DNA of 22,828 nt, from assembly GCA_947085285.1 (NCBI GenBank), contig CAMTVZ010000181.1:1-22828 (forward strand), given 5' to 3'. Of the stretch, positions 1 to 8,900 are shown one piece after another. The translations under genes were made by a program, and so were the position numbers. How positions within the stretch are numbered: position 1 is the stretch's first letter; each line of letters begins with the position of its first letter. Under the pieces are notes generated by a model. It saw nothing but the letters and a program-made list of their open reading frames with translations. It was not told where the DNA came from and did no database searches. The DNA is from JASEGV01 sp947085285 (GTDB lineage Bacteria; Bacteroidota; Ignavibacteria; UBA10030; BY39).

Positions 1-1
1 C

Positions 2-220
2 GGTGAAGTAGGATACTATCTAAGTGGTGTTAAATTGTTCGGTCGAGCCGGTATCGGTATGGTCCCACAAGCTGAAAAAGATGCGAATATTTTCGGCGGT
101 ACTTTCGGCGCTGGTATTGCTTATTCTGCTCCGGGGGTCGATATTATTGTCGATTACGCATACCGACAAACCGATTTCTTCGACGGGAATAATGTATTAT
201 CCATTAAACTTGGTTTTTAA
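2..220 (+). CDS. PorV/PorQ family outer-membrane protein, C-terminal fragment (5' end outside window)
   Basis: The frame is open from the left edge to TAA at 218-220, giving 72 residues of a protein that begins outside the window. The methionine-like position near 35 is an internal TTG, so it is not a start. The end has alternating hydrophobic beta-strand segments, the motif VDYAYR, and a final phenylalanine in KLGF, typical of outer-membrane beta-barrels. It matches the C-termini of the two complete PorV/PorQ-like proteins in this window (VDYAYRPAKFF...LRLGF at 9334-10374 and IDYAYRPVRIF at 11336-12394), so it is a third paralog. By homology it would be an outer-membrane barrel of the PorV/FadL-like class linked to type IX secretion. 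The specific partner cannot be seen. Confidence 0.75.
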   Translation, partial: GEVGYYLSGVKLFGRAGIGMVPQAEKDANIFGGTFGAGIAYSAPGVDIIVDYAYRQTDFFDGNNVLSIKLGF

Positions 221-246
221 ATAATTCCCTAAAGTAACAAAATCCA

Positions 247-280
247 AAAAGGCTGACTTTTTTTAAGTCAGCCTTTTTTT
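247..280 (+). terminator. Rho-independent terminator after the PorV-like fragment
   Basis: AAAAGGCTGACTT (247-259) pairs with AAGTCAGCCTTTT (265-277) around a five-T loop, and a run of seven T follows at 274-280. The stem is long and perfect with a GC-rich core. The loop and flanks are A/T tracts, so it could work in both directions. Confidence 0.9.
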
Positions 281-281
281 A

Positions 282-302
282 TATAATTACAGCTACTATA
301 AT
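282..302 (+). promoter_or_regulatory. Possible -10 elements for the PIG-L-like gene
   Basis: Two perfect TATAAT hexamers (282-287 and 297-302) lie in the 37-base gap between the terminator and the next start codon. Neither has a recognisable -35 at 16-18 bases. Use of the second would leave a leader of only about 10 bases with no Shine-Dalgarno sequence. In such AT-rich DNA they could be chance matches. Confidence 0.25.
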
Positions 303-317
303 CTTCAAAATACTATT

Positions 318-2630
318 ATGTTCAAAAGTGAATCGTTAATAATATTACTTTTAATATCGACTATCTTTGCAACCAGTACAGTTTTATCGACCAATCAAAT
401 CGACGATGAATTATATCAAAGCTGCATCGATCTAAAATCGGGTTTGAATGTCTTAAACATTTCTTTAAAACCTGGATACGAAGATTTCTCGGCACTTGCT
501 TATTATCGCTTTGCAAAGGGAGCGAAAATAATGAGCGCCTATATCACTAACGGTGAATGTACTGAATCAGACTCAGGTTATCATTATCCCCATCAGATAG
601 CTGCAAAATTAAGGCAAGAAAGTTATTCAGCAATATCCTTGCTAAAAGGCGAAACTTACTATCTTTCATTCCCCGAAATAATTTCAGCAACGGATGATGA
701 AAAAATATTTTCGCTATGGAATAAAGACTCTTTAAAAAATAAATTCTCTATCCTTATTTCAACTTTTAAACCCGATGTAATACTATTGTCGCGTGACTGG
801 TACTTTGGAAACAAAAACCGTTCGATGAAAATACTTTTAGATATAATAATGGAAGTGATTTCAGAAAAAAAACGAGATGGAAGTTGGAATGTATCGCGTT
901 TGTTTTATGATGACCCATCAAGAAAAGGAATAAAAATTCCTGTAGATACAAAAGATACAAGGTCTAAAAAATCGTATCGTGAAATTGGTGAAGAAGCATT
1001 GAAATATTACAAATCAATTTCATTACAATTAGAAAAATTAAGGAGCGGAAGTTCCCCTTCTTATTCAATGATATTCCCGGCAGGTGTGAAAAAGATAAAT
1101 AATATAACAGCAGGTGTTCCAAGTTATGATTCAAAAAAATTAAAGAAACTTAAAAATACAATCGATTTATTAGCAGGTTCGATAATAAAGAAACAAAAAT
1201 ATGTAAACGAAAATAATAAAAAAATTGACATACTAAAATATTTATCAATACTCTCAGATACTGTAAATATTTATTTGTCGTATCGAATGAATCTTAATCC
1301 ACAGGAATACAAAATATTTCTGAATTGGAAAATTAATTTAGATAAAATTCGAAATTCACTGCTTGGTGTAAAACTCTATTACTCGATAAGCGAAACAATT
1401 TTAACAAACCGACAATTAACCATTTTGCGGATAGATTCTATAAATGGCTTATCAAAAAATGGAACTACTGAACTATTCTTTCCTGGAGTTGATGAAGATT
1501 GGGTGATAAATGAGAGTATTCAGAAGAGGCATCCATTAATGTTAGGTGAGGATTATCGCATTTTATCTCCTGCAAATCTTGTATATAGCTATCCATACGA
1601 AATTTATAATTTAGATAAAACATATCTCAAAAATCAGTTTTATTTTTTTGTTATTCATTCCTCAAATGTTAAGGAGGAAAATTTTGTTTATAAGCAGATT
1701 ATAAATTTCGATTATGCGCCACGCTTCACTGCCGAGATATTAACCCCTCTCGTTTTTGCTTCAACGACTAACCAAGTAAATGAAAAATTAGTGTTTCGTC
1801 TTACCAATCATACAAGAGATGGAATAGCCGACTTTGTTACCGCGTCTGACGATGAGTTAGTATATTCTGATACTGTCAATGTGAAACTTAGTTATAAAGG
1901 AGCCGAGTGGTTAGATACTCTGAATCTATTTTTTAAACCTAAAATTCAGATTGGCGATAACCTCTTAAAATTAAAAATTGGTGGCGTAGATGTAGCAAAT
2001 TTTGTTGCACGCAGATATGATGTTTCTGTTGATCAAACAAAAAGAATTGGATTGATTTCTTCGCAGACGAATTCGATAACTAAATTAGCATTACAAAGAC
2101 TCGATGTAAAATATTGGGAGCTCAACGACACTAGCTTATCACAAACTCATACAACTAATTTAGATGTAATAATCATAGATAGAAATTCTGCAGACAAACT
2201 AAAATCGTTTAACAACATAATAGAACCTTTTGTGTTGGCTGGTGGAAATTTAATTATATTATCTCAGGATCATAGTTTCTCAGATTCATTAAATCTATTT
2301 AGCGATATAAAATTATCACGTTCGTTTGGTCTCGACGAATTATCGTCGGTTCAGTTGGATTCTAACCATAAAATCCTAAATAATCCAAATAAAATTACCG
2401 AATCAGATTTTGAAAACTGGATATATGCCCGAACAACGAATGCTTTAGACATAAATTCTTCGAATATAATAGAATCCCCAATAAAATCTTCAATCGATGA
2501 AATACCCCTATTAGTTGTCAAAAAACGCCAAAAAGGGGCAATTATTTATGTAAATTTGGCTTTACACTATCAATTATTAGATATACAGCAAGGGACTTAT
2601 AAACTATTAGCGAACATTATATCGTATTGA
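318..2630 (+). CDS. Exported PIG-L (LmbE)-like protein with degenerate catalytic site and C-terminal GATase-like domain
   Basis: 770 residues with an N-terminal signal peptide (about 1-24). Residues 46-250 follow the PIG-L/LmbE deacetylase layout: a strand leading to the metal motif, then GAKIMSAYITNGE (68-80, family form GA.v...T.GE), an RxES segment (99-102), KPDVILLS (151-158), and Y.EIGEEAL before the alpha segment that in large family members reads hrSQ. The metal motif H-P-D-D-E reads K51-P-G-Y-E55, and the region of the third zinc histidine (NKNRSM, 165-170) has no histidine. From about residue 576 a Rossmann/GATase-like tail (IGLIS..., LALQRLDV, LDVIIID, FVLAGGNLIIL) matches the C-terminal domain of ~800-residue PIG-L proteins. 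Family members hydrolyse N-acetyl groups on sugars; this one is unlikely to do so by the usual Zn mechanism. The start has no Shine-Dalgarno sequence. The family call is by motif layout only. Confidence 0.65.
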   Translation: MFKSESLIILLLISTIFATSTVLSTNQIDDELYQSCIDLKSGLNVLNISLKPGYEDFSALAYYRFAKGAKIMSAYITNGECTESDSGYHYPHQIAAKLRQESYSAISLLKGETYYLSFPEIISATDDEKIFSLWNKDSLKNKFSILISTFKPDVILLSRDWYFGNKNRSMKILLDIIMEVISEKKRDGSWNVSRLFYDDPSRKGIKIPVDTKDTRSKKSYREIGEEALKYYKSISLQLEKLRSGSSPSYSMIFPAGVKKINNITAGVPSYDSKKLKKLKNTIDLLAGSIIKKQKYVNENNKKIDILKYLSILSDTVNIYLSYRMNLNPQEYKIFLNWKINLDKIRNSLLGVKLYYSISETILTNRQLTILRIDSINGLSKNGTTELFFPGVDEDWVINESIQKRHPLMLGEDYRILSPANLVYSYPYEIYNLDKTYLKNQFYFFVIHSSNVKEENFVYKQIINFDYAPRFTAEILTPLVFASTTNQVNEKLVFRLTNHTRDGIADFVTASDDELVYSDTVNVKLSYKGAEWLDTLNLFFKPKIQIGDNLLKLKIGGVDVANFVARRYDVSVDQTKRIGLISSQTNSITKLALQRLDVKYWELNDTSLSQTHTTNLDVIIIDRNSADKLKSFNNIIEPFVLAGGNLIILSQDHSFSDSLNLFSDIKLSRSFGLDELSSVQLDSNHKILNNPNKITESDFENWIYARTTNALDINSSNIIESPIKSSIDEIPLLVVKKRQKGAIIYVNLALHYQLLDIQQGTYKLLANIISY

Positions 2631-2698
2631 GGCAAATTTATTTACATACAACGACGTCGAAAGCATTAATATTTACTTGTATTTATGAATAAGTTTAC

Positions 2699-2727
2699 TT
2701 GACAACCATAAAAATATTCATTATATT
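2699..2727 (+). promoter_or_regulatory. Sigma-70-like promoter for the TonB receptor operon
   Basis: TTGACA at 2699-2704 is followed by a 17-base spacer and TATATT at 2722-2727. This gives a leader of about 130 bases before the ATG at 2866. It is the best match in the 235-base gap between the PIG-L-like gene and the receptor. The rest of this gap is AT-rich and holds no ORF or recognisable riboswitch core. Another TATAAT at 2752-2757 lacks a -35. Confidence 0.55.
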
Positions 2728-2846
2728 CAAATAGATTATTTTGCATTACAGTATAATTTATTATTGTTATTTAGTTACTTCCGTGCTGATTCAAATAATA
2801 TCCTTATTAATTATTATTCAGAAAAAAAAACAATATGTTAAATTTA

Positions 2847-2863
2847 TCCAATATTTGGAGGAG
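2847..2863 (+). promoter_or_regulatory. Strong Shine-Dalgarno of the TonB receptor inside a small inverted repeat
   Basis: GGAGGAG (2857-2863) lies two bases before the ATG at 2866, with its GGAG core about 5 bases away, and fixes that start. TCCAA (2847-2851) and TTGGA (2855-2859) form a five-base-pair inverted repeat with a three-base loop that covers the first half of the Shine-Dalgarno. The sites are seen; an effect on translation is inference. Confidence 0.6.
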
Positions 2864-2865
2864 TT

Positions 2866-5800
2866 ATGATTATTAAAAAGTTACTACTTCCTTTTATTTT
2901 ACTCTTTGTAATTGTATCCTTAGGTTTATCTCAATCAACAGGTAAAATAAATGGTAAAATTATCGATAAAGAAACCCGCGAAGCTCTCGTTGGTGTTAAC
3001 GTGATGCTCGAAGGCACAACCATTGGTACTGTTACCGATGTGGATGGGAATTACTTGATATTAAATGTTCCTGTAGGTACTTATAATTTAATTGTGCGAT
3101 ATGTAGGTTATCGGGAAGTTACTGTTAAAAATTTAAAAGTGATGGTAAACTTCACAACAACTCAAAACGTTGAGATGAGTAGCGAAGCAGTTGAACTGAA
3201 GGAAGTTGTGATCTCGGCAGAACGACCTATCATACCCAAGGATCAAACTGGCACTGTCCGAGTTGTAACTACAGAGCAAATCCAATTAATGCCGGTACGT
3301 GGTATTCGAGAAATGGCTGCTACTACTGCAGGTGTTGTTCAAGGTGAAAGAGGGGGCGAGTTAAATATTCGCGGTGGTCGCTCTGAAGAAACTGGTTACA
3401 TCATAGATGGTGTATGGACTAACAACCCTCTAACAGGTGGTTCAACAGCTTTTGTTAGTCAACGAGCAATTCAAGAAATGATAGTGATGACTGGTGGTTA
3501 CAGTGCCGAATACGGAAACGTGATGAGTGGTATCGTTAACGTCTCCACTAAATCTGGTAAACCAAATTATTTTGGTAGCTTAGAATATGTAACTGATAAC
3601 ATTTTAGGAGATGGATTTGAAGGACTTAGGTCTAACGGAAGTGAGTTATTTAATATCTCGCTTGGGGGTCCAATCATTCCTACAAACAAAAATTTATTAC
3701 AATTTTTTGGTTCTTTTGAGTATTCATTTGATCGTGATCCCAACCCAAGTTATAATTCAGAAAAACTTAGAAATATTGCTAACTCTATCTGGCCAAAATT
3801 CCGAGAGGTATCTGTTAACAGAATACAAGAACTTGCTGGAAAACCGAAGCTTGAAGGGGAAGCTTTATTAGAGCGGGCTAAAGAGTTACTATTATATGAA
3901 CCAAATTGGAATCAAGTTCGTCCTGGACAAATGCCCGATGGTGCACGAGGTAGATTAGCATGGAATGGTAAAGTAACATTAAATGTAAATGATTTTAGAT
4001 TTAATTTTAGTGGGATTTCATCTCGAACATCATCACGTATACGGATTGAGGAATATTTATTAATGAACGCATTTCATAATCCAGAATCAAACTCTTTAAA
4101 TGACCAATATGCAATAAAAACAACATGGGCACCACATCCTAAAGTTTTTATTGATGCACAAGTTAGTTACTTTTCTTCATATAGTGAAACTATGGACCCG
4201 GTTCACCGTGATCAGGTTTTTGATTATGGTAATCCTTATAAAAATCCTTTATTCCAAAATTATTCTCCTTCACCATTAGAAGAGTTAAGGGGTTTAAGGA
4301 TCCCCTTTGATAGTTATTTGAGTGAAAATGCTTTCCCTGGCAGAGTATATAATTATTATGGATTTAACAAAACCACTTTTTTGCAATTTAATTCAAATGC
4401 CACTTATCAGGTTGGAGATCACGAAATAAAATTAGGTGGAGAATATAAAATTCACCAATTGAGAAATTATGAAATAAATCCACTTGCATTAGCCATTATT
4501 CCTGATAGTATCCAAGCAATAATAAAAGAAAATCCTGATTTATTGGATCCATCACAGCGGAATTATGTTTACACTCAATATGCAGCAAGAGGTATTAATG
4601 CTTATGGATATGATTATTTTGGTAGGAAAGTTGATTTTGATGGTTATCGTAAGGAAGCAAGAAGCGAGGGTCCTAAAGAGCCTATTTTTGCTGCTTTATA
4701 TTTACAAGATAAGATGGAAGTAGAAGACTTCGTAATTAATGCTGGTTTAAGATGGGATTATTGGAATTCAAATACCGATGTCCTTAAAAATTTATATGAT
4801 GTTTCTAATAGTTTAAACGGAGGGGATCCCAATACTATTGATGATGATAGTTTTGAGAAGTCAAAACCCTACACAATATTTAGTCCACGACTTGGGTTCT
4901 CATTCCCTGTTTCTGAAAGATTAGTCTTTTTTGCACAATATGGAACCTTTTCTCAAATGCCTGTCCTTTCTCAATTGTATATAAGCCAAGATCGTTTGCG
5001 TGAATGGTATAAACAGCCTGGTTATTGGACAATGAATAATCCTCGTTTGAGACCACAAAAAACTACTCAATATGAATTTGGCTTTAGACAACAAGTTGGT
5101 GATTTGGCAAGCTTGAATCTGACTGCTCATTATAAAGAAATCACCGGGTTAATTCAACTAGGCTATATTCAATCTAATCTTAATAAATCTACATTTTCTA
5201 CATTCCAAAATGGTGATTATTCCACAGTAAGGGGATTAGATTTATCTTTTGATTTAAGGCGTTGGAATAATTTAGCTGCATCAATCAATTACACATTGTC
5301 ATATGCAACCGGAACTGGTTCGAATGCAGGTACTTTGAGTACAATATTATGGTTGAATGCACGAGCACCTAAATTTGAATCTCCCCTTGATTATGATCAA
5401 CGCCACACTATATCAGCAAATATTGATTATCGCTTAGGTGCGATGGACAATTTTTTAAATTATCTCGGTCTCAATTTATTATTTAGAGCCAATAGCGGGC
5501 GTCCATATACCTTAAATGATCCGAACATTGCCCCGACCGATCCGAGAATAAGACCGATGTCGGCGATTAATGAAAATTATTCAGGATGGAATTTCAGATT
5601 TGATTTTAAAATTGATAAGACGTTTGATATACCGGTCGGTAATATTAAATTAAATACTTATATTTTAATTTTAAATTTATTAAATAGTAAAAATTATAGT
5701 TCAGTTTGGTCAACGAGTGGTAGACCGGATGAAACTGGTTATTTAATATCTCCCGATGGTAAAGAAACCATAAAAAGGTTAATTGATGGTGGGAGAGAGG

Positions 5801-5904
5801 ATGAAGTTCCTGTGTACATCGGATTATATAAAATGTTCGAGTCAGATCCGTTCAATGTTTCTGCCGGTCGCCAAGCACGATTTGGGATAATATTAGAATT
5901 TTGA
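2866..5904 (+). CDS. TonB-dependent outer-membrane receptor with N-terminal carboxypeptidase-regulatory-like domain
   Basis: 1012 residues. A signal peptide (1-23) precedes a carboxypeptidase-D-regulatory-like beta-sandwich (about 26-108: GKINGKIIDKETREALVGV, GTVTDVDGNYLI, VPVGTYNLIVRYVGY). Next comes a linker ELKEVVISAERP (109-121), a plug domain (about 125-230, with LNIRGGRSEETGYIIDGV and GGYSAEYGNVMSGIVNVSTKSG), and a long barrel ending in phenylalanine (FGIILEF). This is the layout of TonB-dependent transporters of Bacteroidota-type bacteria, which take up large or scarce substrates across the outer membrane using TonB/ExbBD. No SusD-like lipoprotein follows, so it is not a classical SusC/D pair. 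The next genes are a giant secreted protein and a PorV-like barrel, with 27- and 24-base gaps, so all three are probably one operon. The substrate cannot be told from the sequence. Confidence 0.9.
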   Translation: MIIKKLLLPFILLFVIVSLGLSQSTGKINGKIIDKETREALVGVNVMLEGTTIGTVTDVDGNYLILNVPVGTYNLIVRYVGYREVTVKNLKVMVNFTTTQNVEMSSEAVELKEVVISAERPIIPKDQTGTVRVVTTEQIQLMPVRGIREMAATTAGVVQGERGGELNIRGGRSEETGYIIDGVWTNNPLTGGSTAFVSQRAIQEMIVMTGGYSAEYGNVMSGIVNVSTKSGKPNYFGSLEYVTDNILGDGFEGLRSNGSELFNISLGGPIIPTNKNLLQFFGSFEYSFDRDPNPSYNSEKLRNIANSIWPKFREVSVNRIQELAGKPKLEGEALLERAKELLLYEPNWNQVRPGQMPDGARGRLAWNGKVTLNVNDFRFNFSGISSRTSSRIRIEEYLLMNAFHNPESNSLNDQYAIKTTWAPHPKVFIDAQVSYFSSYSETMDPVHRDQVFDYGNPYKNPLFQNYSPSPLEELRGLRIPFDSYLSENAFPGRVYNYYGFNKTTFLQFNSNATYQVGDHEIKLGGEYKIHQLRNYEINPLALAIIPDSIQAIIKENPDLLDPSQRNYVYTQYAARGINAYGYDYFGRKVDFDGYRKEARSEGPKEPIFAALYLQDKMEVEDFVINAGLRWDYWNSNTDVLKNLYDVSNSLNGGDPNTIDDDSFEKSKPYTIFSPRLGFSFPVSERLVFFAQYGTFSQMPVLSQLYISQDRLREWYKQPGYWTMNNPRLRPQKTTQYEFGFRQQVGDLASLNLTAHYKEITGLIQLGYIQSNLNKSTFSTFQNGDYSTVRGLDLSFDLRRWNNLAASINYTLSYATGTGSNAGTLSTILWLNARAPKFESPLDYDQRHTISANIDYRLGAMDNFLNYLGLNLLFRANSGRPYTLNDPNIAPTDPRIRPMSAINENYSGWNFRFDFKIDKTFDIPVGNIKLNTYILILNLLNSKNYSSVWSTSGRPDETGYLISPDGKETIKRLIDGGREDEVPVYIGLYKMFESDPFNVSAGRQARFGIILEF

Positions 5905-5916
5905 TTAAAATAAATT

Positions 5917-5922
5917 AGGAGA
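5917..5922 (+). promoter_or_regulatory. Shine-Dalgarno deciding the start of the first giant secreted protein
   Basis: AGGAGA at 5917-5922 abuts the first in-frame ATG (5923), too close to serve it. It lies 10 bases (from AGGAG) before the ATG at 5932, whose product begins MKKIIVLFVLV, a classical signal peptide. The start is therefore placed at 5932. Confidence 0.7.
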
Positions 5923-5931
5923 ATGTTTGAT

Positions 5932-8900
5932 ATGAAAAAAATCATAGTTTTATTTGTTTTAGTATTTATTAGTAATAATCTTTTTGCAGTAGAGCGAGAT
6001 GCAAAAGGCACAATCCCAAATTTTAAACCCACAATAATAGATCGGAAGAAAATGGATATTAATACTATTAATGCCTGGTTCCGAAACGATGGGGAATTTT
6101 TCAGCGATCATAGCGTTAGTGGGCCTGGTTTTGAGTGGCCAAAAGGAGGTAAAGTCCATGCGATTTTTTCTTCTTCTATGTGGATTGGAGCCAAAATAGA
6201 AGGGAAAACACACGTTGCAACTGTTGGCCATTTCGGTTCTGAATTAAGACCTGGGATGATAATTAATGGAAAGCCTGATGATTACACCAAAGAAGTTTAC
6301 CGTTATTATAGAGTAAAGCCTTTGGAGGATACCCCAGAAACAAACCGCGATTTTTTAGAATGGCCTGTAGAACAAGGTGCTCCGTGGTTTGATAAAAATA
6401 AAAATGGTAAATATGAACCGAACGATGGTGATAGACCAGCACTTATCTGGGGTGGTGAAGCTATTTATCCTGATATTATGATGTTTGCAGTATATAATGA
6501 TGCTGACCCCGCATATCATACTTGGATTTGGGGTCAGAGTCCGCCGTTAGGAGCTGAAGTCAGACAAACGAGTTGGGCTTATAATAGGATTGGACCTTTT
6601 GGACAAATGATATTTATGCGTTTTGAAATTATCAACAAAAGTGATAAAAATTGGGATTCTACCTATTTAGTAGTCTGGTCGGATCCTGATATAGGGGATG
6701 CATTTGATGATTACGTTTGTGTCGATACATCAACATTTGATAAAAAGAAAAATCAACAAAGAAATTTAGGTATATGTTATAATGGTGAAGCTGTCGATGC
6801 CCCTAATCAATACGGAAATAATCCTCCTGCAGTAGGTTATAAATATTTTCAAGGTCCAAAACTATTCACTGGAAATTTGAATGATACGGCATATTGGTCA
6901 GGTAATCTGATTCCGCGTTATAAAAATTTGAATGTATCCGGTTTTAATATGTATTGTAACCCTGGGACAGGAGGTTGTACGAATCCTGACTACTGGGATC
7001 CAAGCAGATTCCATCAAACCTACAACATTATGAAAGGTCTTACCCCAACTGGCAAGGAATGGATAGACCCGACAACAAATTTACCAACAAAATTTGTTTT
7101 TACAGGTGATCCTGTAACTGGTACAGGTTGGATACAACCAGCAGTTACACAACCAACAGATGTACGTTTTACAATGCCTGCAGGGCCATTTACGATGGGT
7201 GTCGGTGATACTCAACAGGTGGTTATCGGTACGATAGTTGCGAGGGGCTCAAATCATTTGACGAGTATTACCACTTTACGTCAATATGCTGATATTTCAC
7301 AAGCGCTTTTCGATAATAATTTTAAATTACCACCTGCACCTCCAGCGCCCAAAGTAAATGCTTCATGGGACAACGAAAGTATTATTTTAAGCTGGGATAA
7401 TGAAGCAGAAAAATTTTTTAATAATGATCCTAAATTTAGAGCAACATGGAAATTTCATGCTTACAATATTTACCAAACAGATGACCCATTGCTTCGTCCA
7501 ACAGCTAAGATAGAAAGGATTGGTTCCTATTATGTACCGGGGGGAGCAAAGATTATTCAAGATAGCACAGATTTACCGGGTGTCGAGGGTGTAGTTTTGA
7601 AAACTGTTTGGGAAGGTGAAACTGAAGGAATAGTGAACTATTTAAAACTGACAACTAACAAACTTACAGCGAAACCTTTTGTTACAGGTAGGCCATATTA
7701 TTTCATTGTAACAGCAATGGCATATGGCGATACAGCTCCATATAAATTAAGTATGCGAATGTTAGAGTCACCAATGAGTAATATTGTTACTGTAGTACCA
7801 AGAAACCCTGTATTAGGGACAGAATTCCCCAGTGGGACACATAATCAATTTATTAAACATAATAGGTGGTTATCGAACGAATATTTTGACGATGCAGTAC
7901 AAATTAAAGTTGTTGATCCATGGAGAACTTCGCATGGAAAATATAAAATAACTTTTGAGGGTAGTGGTATCGATGTTACAAGCTGGAAATTATGGCAAAC
8001 TTTTGGATCGGCCAACGATTCTCTCCTAGCAATAGGAACAAATTTTAAGGATGATGAAAATTATCCAATAGTTTCAAACGTGATGCCTAAAATTATCCAG
8101 TTACCAGTAGGTTTACGTCGTCGTTCTCAATCACCCCCCGGGCTAACTTATAAAGGTTCCCGTTGGTTTACTGGAGTCAGAGGAATAGCAATGGATGATT
8201 CTATAGATGGACGAGGAGTTGCAGCCTATCCCACTAGGAAGAATTTTATTTCTTCTACAAGTAAACTACGGAGTGATAGTCTGAGAAGAGTCGAAATTCG
8301 GTTTTCTACAACTAATACGCAGAAAGCTTATCGGTATGTCTCGAATTTACAGGTTTTCCCTCCTATTCCTCCTGTTCACCCTGAATATGAAAAATTTATA
8401 TTAAATCAGAGAGTTGTAGGTTATGGATATCAGGATTATAATAAATACAGATTAAATATTCCAGACAGTGGGTGGGTTGTACCTTTTACAGTTTGGGAAG
8501 TTGACCCAATTCATAATACAAACCGCCAATTAGATATCGCCATAGTTGAGAGGAATGATTCGTTATACAAACGAACAAGTACACCGACTAATCCAGATAC
8601 TACAATCTATCTAAATTACGGTAATGTTGATGGAAGATGGATGCCAACTACCCTTACAAAAAATGCTGTTCGTGAAGGGGATGAATTGTTAATAATTTTC
8701 GCAACTGATTATTCAGATTCTGCAAAATCAATGTATACGGGAACCACTACACCACTAAATTTGAGCAGAGCTTTAAGAAATTTACCAGTGATGTATGCCG
8801 TTTGGATGAAGAAAAGAGATGATAGGAGTACTTTTAAGGAAGGGGATGTAGCTATCCTACAACCTAATTATACTTTATCAGCCGAAAAAGTGTTCGAATT

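Noticed and set aside
24..224. Alternative 66-codon + frame over the left-edge gene
   Set aside because: The overlapping frame 2-220 is open to the edge and encodes a clear PorV-like C-terminus; the other frame has no family features.
2652..2659. Eight-base palindrome CGACGTCG as an operator
   Set aside because: It is a single copy upstream of the promoter with no second site or known regulator match; it is too short to claim.
2728..2865. Cobalamin or other riboswitch in the TonB receptor leader
   Set aside because: The leader is almost all A/T and I find no B12-box-like core or multi-stem structure; only the small Shine-Dalgarno hairpin is present.
3611..3871. 86-codon + strand ORF inside the receptor gene
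   Set aside because: It is out of frame within a continuous TonB receptor and has no independent support; the receptor shows no frameshift here.
5739..6231. Minus-strand ORFs across the receptor/giant protein 1 junction
   Set aside because: They are shadows of two well-supported + strand genes and contain no recognisable motif.
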